NCBI GenBank assembly: GCA_018857735.1
Contig: JABMCL010000998.1
Location: forward strand, 67,501 to 131,500
Reading direction: 5' to 3'
Source of the DNA: Alviniconcha marisindica
Taxonomy: Eukaryota; Mollusca; Gastropoda; Provannidae
DNA: 64,000 nt
Shown piece after piece: positions 61,401 through 64,000 of the stretch. A model generated the notes under the pieces. That model did not search any database and was not told the origin of the DNA. It saw nothing but the letters and a program-made list of their open reading frames with translations. The position numbers and the translations under genes were made by a program. The stretch's first letter is position 1. Every line of letters starts with the position of its first letter.

Positions 61401-61532
61401 TCTCTTACCTGACACCTTAGCTCTTGGCCAGCAAAAGTATGTTGCAGGAAATAACCCAAGTGCCCAAAAGGAAAGGAGGAAATAGAAGAAAGTCCCTCCT
61501 TCCTCATCGTACTCAAATTGCATGCCAGCCAT
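42454..61532 (-). CDS. SEC63: Translocation protein SEC63 (ER J-domain protein)
   Basis: SEC63 is an ER membrane protein that joins the SEC61/SEC62 channel and recruits BiP through a luminal J domain. Nineteen coding exons (minus strand, high to low): 61409-61532, 59524-59623, 58148-58262, 57290-57405, 56462-56523, 56167-56225, 55132-55182, 54394-54502, 53346-53440, 52083-52218, 51482-51574, 50514-50659, 49843-49990, 48585-48778, 47974-48133, 45738-46088, 45299-45397, 43582-43689, 42454-42597 (TAG). All have GT-AG borders and the phases join. Allowing one extra base in exon 15, they give 802 residues (human 760). The start [20 protein letters not shown] has a strong Kozak context. Features: TM1 at about 14-35, TM2 in exon 3 ([15 protein letters not shown]), the J domain at about 99-165 with HPD at 132-134, [14 protein letters not shown]3 in exon 7 ([14 protein letters not shown]), then the Brl domain (for example [50 protein letters not shown]), and an acidic C-terminus after DHPQWDIS. 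Confidence 0.96.
42840..43581. repeat. CA-rich minisatellite in the last SEC63 intron
   Basis: At about 43060-43555, (CA)n runs alternate with CATCCCCCTACCCCCCTGCC and ACTCATGCAAACACATTTAC in units of about 70 bp. The preceding 200 bases are plain sequence. Confidence 0.85.
44030..44990. repeat. GCTAAACAGATACT minisatellite, about 45 units
   Basis: Short units of 17-23 bp (CTGCTAAACAGATACTYTC with CCGCT, TTCTCT or CTGCT linkers) lie in the SEC63 intron between exons 17 and 18. Confidence 0.95.
46089..47695 (-). repeat. 32-bp array made of exon-16 splice-acceptor copies
   Basis: On the minus strand the full unit ends CCCTCTTTCCCTCTGTCACAG, then AAATACCTGTA; a shorter form of about 23-24 bp lacks the CTTTCCCTCT part. 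The authentic SEC63 exon 16 begins at 46088 after CTCTCTGTCACAG with AAATCCCCAG, so the unit is a repeat of this junction. About 55 units fill nearly all of the intron upstream. Because full units are 32 bp, successive units rotate frame, and all three minus-strand frames stay open for hundreds of codons ([29 protein letters not shown]). These open frames are a property of the repeat, not evidence of a separate gene. Confidence 0.93.
47863..47881. repeat. Poly-G tract
   Basis: About 18 consecutive G (plus strand), in the SEC63 intron between exons 15 and 16. Confidence 0.9.
47974..48133 (-). other. SEC63: SEC63 exon 15 with apparent +1 frameshift
   Basis: The exon is 160 bases, but exon 14 leaves in phase 0 and exon 16 enters in phase 0, so 159 is expected. 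The 5' part reads SEC63-like in phase 0 ([19 protein letters not shown]), but that frame meets TGA further on; the 3' part reads [17 protein letters not shown] in the frame one base on. The switch lies between 48062 and 48080 (minus strand AAAGGG and a six-G run). A base error in the six-G run or a real polymorphism would explain it. The rest of the gene is intact, so I do not call a pseudogene. Confidence 0.8.
48176..48209 (-). repeat. 34-bp copy of the SEC63 exon 15 5' part
   Basis: TCTCCCACGCCTTGTGCTTG followed by TTCTCACCACTGAC repeats exon sequence 48092-48125 with one change, 84 bp upstream in the intron. Confidence 0.9.
48779..49842 (-). other. SEC63 intron with SINE and LINE tails
   Basis: It holds the SINE 3' module at 48898-48953 (CATATAACCGCACTGGTTGA, CTGGGTGTAAAACACCC, TTACTTACTTAC), an inverted LINE-like tail with GAGA repeat at 49150-49203, and another tail-like stretch at about 49655-49710 (GAGGGACATTAAGCAACACG, CCTACCTACCTA). 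No coding is seen. Confidence 0.6.
50130..50470. repeat. CAGT-rich simple repeat
   Basis: Imperfect (CAGT)n with phrases such as TTTAATGACCCCCAAT and CAATGACTCCCAGTCAG lies in the SEC63 intron just downstream of exon 12. Confidence 0.85.
50743..51330 (-). repeat. Tandem copies of the SEC63 exon 12 acceptor junction
   Basis: Each unit of about 80-90 bp copies the intron end (GTTGGTTTGCAG) and the first ~54 bases of exon 12 (TGCACCAGCCCCCTCGCCTG, GAGACGATAGAGAACCTGAT). Clear copies have their acceptors at 50796, 50875 and 50960; more decayed ones continue to about 51330 with a poly-G tract at about 51066-51087. The authentic exon starts at 50659. None of the copies has a donor after the exon-like part. 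Confidence 0.88.
52275..53085. repeat. ACCACCCTG minisatellite with higher-order units
   Basis: Basic units of 17-20 bp (AGACCACCCTGACAAGAG, AGACCACTCTGCTGAT) are arranged in longer blocks with ACATTAGTCTAGACCACTCT. It lies in the SEC63 intron upstream of exon 10. Confidence 0.95.
53690..53840. repeat. Dispersed repeat, copy 1 (pairs with 55885-56040)
   Basis: Shared phrases are GCTCACATGATACATATTAA, CCTA..ATA..ATATTCTATAC, AGCACAGTCCTACC/AGCGCAGTCCCACC, and AACAATTTACATAAAGTA/AGGTA, ending in (CA)n. The two copies lie in different SEC63 introns in the same orientation. Confidence 0.75.
54140..54390 (-). mobile_element. tRNA-derived SINE family, copy 2 (pairs with 25725-26000)
   Basis: The A-box-like TGGTTTGGCCTAGCGGTAAT (minus strand) ends close to the donor of SEC63 exon 8. 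GAAGAGAAAGGAGAGCCACA and ATGCTACACCCTCACTATCA match copy 1. The B box region is degraded. Confidence 0.65.
54503..54780 (-). repeat. Diverged tandem copies of the SEC63 exon 8 5' end
   Basis: GCTGAACTTGATGGACTGGT followed by ACTGCCACATGCCATGGTCA at about 54559-54598 copies the exon 8 acceptor end (GCTGAACTTGATGGACCGGT, ACCACCATACACCCTGGTCA, 54469-54508). Linker phrases (CAGTCACAGTGGA, GGCATTCTCTCTGG, TTTGAAAGGTGARAATG) recur two more times upstream, in units of about 90-95 bp. Confidence 0.8.
55390..55545. repeat. 27-bp minisatellite, about 5 copies
   Basis: The unit is TTGCCAGGGGAAATTTGGGT followed by TGCTTTC, in the SEC63 intron between exons 6 and 7. The 27-bp unit keeps frames open on both strands. 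Confidence 0.95.
55800..56040. mobile_element. MITE half-copy next to dispersed repeat copy 2
   Basis: CGCCACTTAAACGTTTTTGT, AAAAAGGGGCTTACCTGAAA and TGTTGTGTTTCATCATAAT (55806-55890) resemble the right arm of the element at 60649-61029. The dispersed repeat shared with 53690-53840 follows directly (55885-56040). Confidence 0.55.
59640..61408 (-). other. SEC63 intron 1
   Basis: Apart from the palindromic element at 60649-61029, this holds no coding that I can see. (TA)n at about 60763-60778 lies inside the element. Confidence 0.6.
60649..61029. mobile_element. About 380-bp palindromic MITE
   Basis: GGAATGCTAATTTAATATGA, CAACACAAAACACGCAAATT, CTGGGGGCAAGC and CAAACAACAAAACAAC are inverted as GTTGTTTTGTTGCTTCAAAA, GGGGCTTACCCTGAGAATTC, ACGTTTTGTAAATTGTATTG and TCATATTACTATTAGCATTC. 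Partial copies lie at 26251-26360 and 55806-55890. Confidence 0.8.
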
Positions 61533-62279
61533 GCTGGAACTGAGAAGTGCATACGTCTAATTCTCGTTTTGTGAGACGAGAGTGGTATCCGAGTGGGACT
61601 ACAATGTAATTTTCACAGCAGAAAAGTTTCAGCAAGTCTGCTTAGGACTAAAAAAGAAATAATGACATTAATGTTTTGGTAAGTTCATTGTTATTACACT
61701 TTTTTTAGTTTTGGTCCATACTTTAGCTTTCGGTCATATCTACATTTTGGGATCCGAGTTCCCTTCCAGCTCATTTTCGCGTGTACTTGTTTACAGTTTT
61801 AGCGTCTGCACATGCTGGTTTGTGGAAAAGCGACGGGCGTGATCTTACAGAAAACATATCTTTGCAGGTGGTTTATCAGTTACAATGTCTCAAAAAAGTA
61901 TTTGAGTGTTACAAAAACTTATTATGGAATATATGTACTAAGACTTGAGTTTACTTTGCATTTCACCATTGTTTGACAGATTTATATCGTTTCGTAACAG
62001 ATTATGTGTCGTCTGCTAGACTTCACTTCTTTAAAATGTTGTTAAGTGATGATTATAAGTGAAAATCAGTTACGCCAAGACAGTAAACTTTTGTTTTTAG
62101 GCTACATACAGTCACGAAGAAGCAAAGCAAAATTACCTAGTTCAGATCAATGTCATTGAAATTAGTCAACAACATGTTTATGGTGAACAGCGAATTTTTT
62201 TGCTCTGCAAAAGCGAAACGTCGTTACGAAAGTCATTAGTTGGCTAACCGGCTACACTGTGTCGGACAGGGTTTCAGCA
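61533..62279. promoter_or_regulatory. Divergent SEC63 / gene 4 promoter interval
   Basis: About 750 bp separates the start codons of two genes transcribed in opposite directions, so both promoters must lie here or close by. I see no convincing TATA box or repeat; individual factor sites cannot be assigned with confidence. Confidence 0.5.
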
Positions 62280-63170
62280 ATGTCAAAGCGCTCACAAAAC
62301 AGCGATGGAAGGAGTAGCAGCAGCAACACCAAAAGGAGAAGAACGGACGAGAAGCTAGTAAAGAAAATGGCCAGGGAAGCAACAGAAGATGCAGAATTTG
62401 TTGGCGGTTCCTCGCTTCCAAGACGTACTGGCCAAACAAAGTCCTACCCCAAAGAAATTGACCCCAAAACAAACAAGGAACAGGTATTATGGCTATCTGC
62501 TTGTGTGAAACGATCATAAATATCTAACAGTGGTGCACAATTCATAATTATGTTGTATGACATATTTTCATGGATGTATCACTCATAAAACTAGAAGACT
62601 CATTCAAACCACTGTTCAAACTTCAAGGCAATTCTTTTTATCAGTGTCCCATGACAAGTCAGGAAACTTATGAATAGTTTGTTTGTTTGTTTTAATTGGA
62701 GTGGGAGGTGAGGGGGATTTGAATTAAATAACTGATTATACTGTATTGCTGTGAAATAAGTCATTGTATTCAGATCCAGACTTTTCTGGCCATTTCAAGT
62801 CATGCTTGTTTTTTTAGTTTTTTTTTTTTAGTATGCTTTACAAAGACACCCATAAAATTAAATGAACTGTATGTGCCCAGCCCCCCTGCTTTTTTATTTT
62901 TTTAATATATTTTTTATCAGTACTTTCCTAGGGTTCATGTTAACCAGTAATTTCCAGTATTTTTTTTACCTGTGGAGATCAGCATGTACTGGGGAAAAAG
63001 TCAACAATTGGTCAGACATACCAGCTGTTATTTTATTTCACAAACTCTCAACAATAAAAACAACAAACAAAAGGAAGAAAAAGAGAATGCCACCACAGCA
63101 CAGTGAGAGTGTGCTTTTGAATGTATTTGTGTGTGTGTGTGTCCGTGTGTGTGTGTGTGTTGTTGTGTTT

Positions 63171-63211
<41 letters not shown>

Positions 63212-63565
63212 TTTCTATACAGGGAAGGAAACAGCATTTGCTAGTAGAGCTGTAGTAGTACTATGGACAGGTGACTGATTACAGTGATTATATGACCAGA
63301 TTTTGTGAACCACTTTTGTCTCCTTGTGCATGTCACACCAGTTTAAAAAATGTCTAGCATAATCACTGCTTTCCCATCTTCTCATCATCTGTGCAGGATC
63401 CTTCAGAGATCAAGTTTACGGCCAAACTGCCTATATGCAACCACAAAGGGCAGCTGGTATTCGAAGGAGTTCCTGATTTTTATCCCAACATGACCCCAAA
63501 AGAGGTCTTGCAGGCCGGCAGTTTTGGTGGCACATACTTCAGACCTATCAAATCTGGAGTGACTG
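62280..63565 (+). CDS. Conserved protein of unknown function, 5' part
   Basis: Two exons are visible: 62280-62483 (68 codons from ATG, purine at -3, donor GGAACAG|GTATTA) and 63397-63565 (acceptor TCTGTGCAG, donor GACTG|GTGAGG, leaving in phase 1). The gene runs off the right edge. The first exon is hydrophilic: a Ser-rich start (MSKRSQNSDGRSSSS), a basic NTKRRR run suggesting a nuclear localisation signal, then KKMAREATEDAEFVGGSSLP. The second has a conserved-looking block, KFTAKLPICNHKGQLVFEGV and YPNMTPKEVLQAGSFGGTYF. I recall the PNMTPKEVLQAGSFGGTYFRPI type of motif from uncharacterised proteins of animals and fungi, but I cannot name a family or function. Confidence 0.8.
62484..63396 (+). 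other. Gene 4 intron 1
   Basis: AT-rich, with (TG)n at about 63127-63160 and (TA)n at about 63175-63202. No coding is seen. Confidence 0.6.
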
Positions 63566-63721
63566 GTGAGGAAGAGGGTGTAGATCTTGCGTTTGAATTA
63601 AAATGAATCATCTGTATACATGTGCTTGAAGGTGCATGTATGTGATTGGAGTATTGAGATATACCTGTTTGTGTATGTGTGTTAAAAAAATCTGCTAAAC
63701 AGAGTGTATCTTCTTGTAAGA

Positions 63722-63836
<115 letters not shown>

Positions 63837-64000
63837 CACACATACAAATGGACACGCCCATGTATGCACCACCCCTTTCTGTATATGATGGAAGTGTGAG
63901 CACATTTGTCAGGAGTTGGTTTGAATTCCAGATAACTCAATTCAGCAGTTTTCTATGATTTCAGTAAAAGTCCTCAGAAACATCACTCACTGTACAGAGT

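Noticed and set aside
62259..62279. Upstream in-frame start for gene 4 at 62259
   Set aside because: The codon is GTG; the first ATG in frame is at 62280.

Overview
The window is eukaryotic nuclear DNA. Its genes are split into short exons with GT-AG introns, and it is rich in microsatellites, minisatellites, tRNA-derived SINE-like copies and small inverted-repeat elements. There is no bacterial operon structure. The predicted proteins resemble animal orthologues throughout, and the repeat style (long CA/CT runs, poly-G/poly-C runs, SINE-like tails ending in a TTAC repeat) suggests a lophotrochozoan, most likely a gastropod mollusc. That placement is inference.

Four protein-coding genes alternate in strand. 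(1) The 5' part of PSMD13/Rpn9 (26S proteasome lid subunit) lies on the minus strand, with exons at 1576-5842; it runs off the left edge. (2) CNOT2 (CCR4-NOT deadenylase subunit) lies on the plus strand, with coding exons at 9998-29467, apparently complete at 506 residues over 16 coding exons. (3) SEC63 (ER translocon J-protein) lies on the minus strand at 42454-61532, complete over 19 coding exons and about 802 residues, with one apparent +1 frameshift in exon 15. (4) The first two exons of a conserved gene of unknown function lie on the plus strand at 62280-63565; it runs off the right edge. PSMD13/CNOT2 and SEC63/gene 4 are divergent head-to-head pairs with about 0.75 kb between them. CNOT2 and SEC63 converge tail to tail across about 11 kb of repeat-filled intergenic DNA. 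The genes share housekeeping character (proteasome, mRNA decay, secretion) but no common pathway.

Most remaining sequence is repeats: a 46-bp array (1-1345), 45-, 41-, 47-, about 42-, 37- and 27-bp arrays in CNOT2 introns, and a series of arrays in SEC63 introns. A 2.26-kb terminal-inverted-repeat element sits inside the 42-bp CNOT2 array. An internally deleted hAT-like transposon (39560-40398) and several palindromic MITE-like elements also occur.

The most unusual observation is in SEC63. At least four exons (8, 12, 15 and 16) have copies of their own 5' end or 3' splice junction in the intron just upstream. In the extreme case about 1.6 kb before exon 16 is a 32-bp array, each full unit of which repeats the exon's CTGTCACAG|AAAT acceptor, giving roughly 55 decoy splice sites and an open reading frame in all three minus-strand frames.
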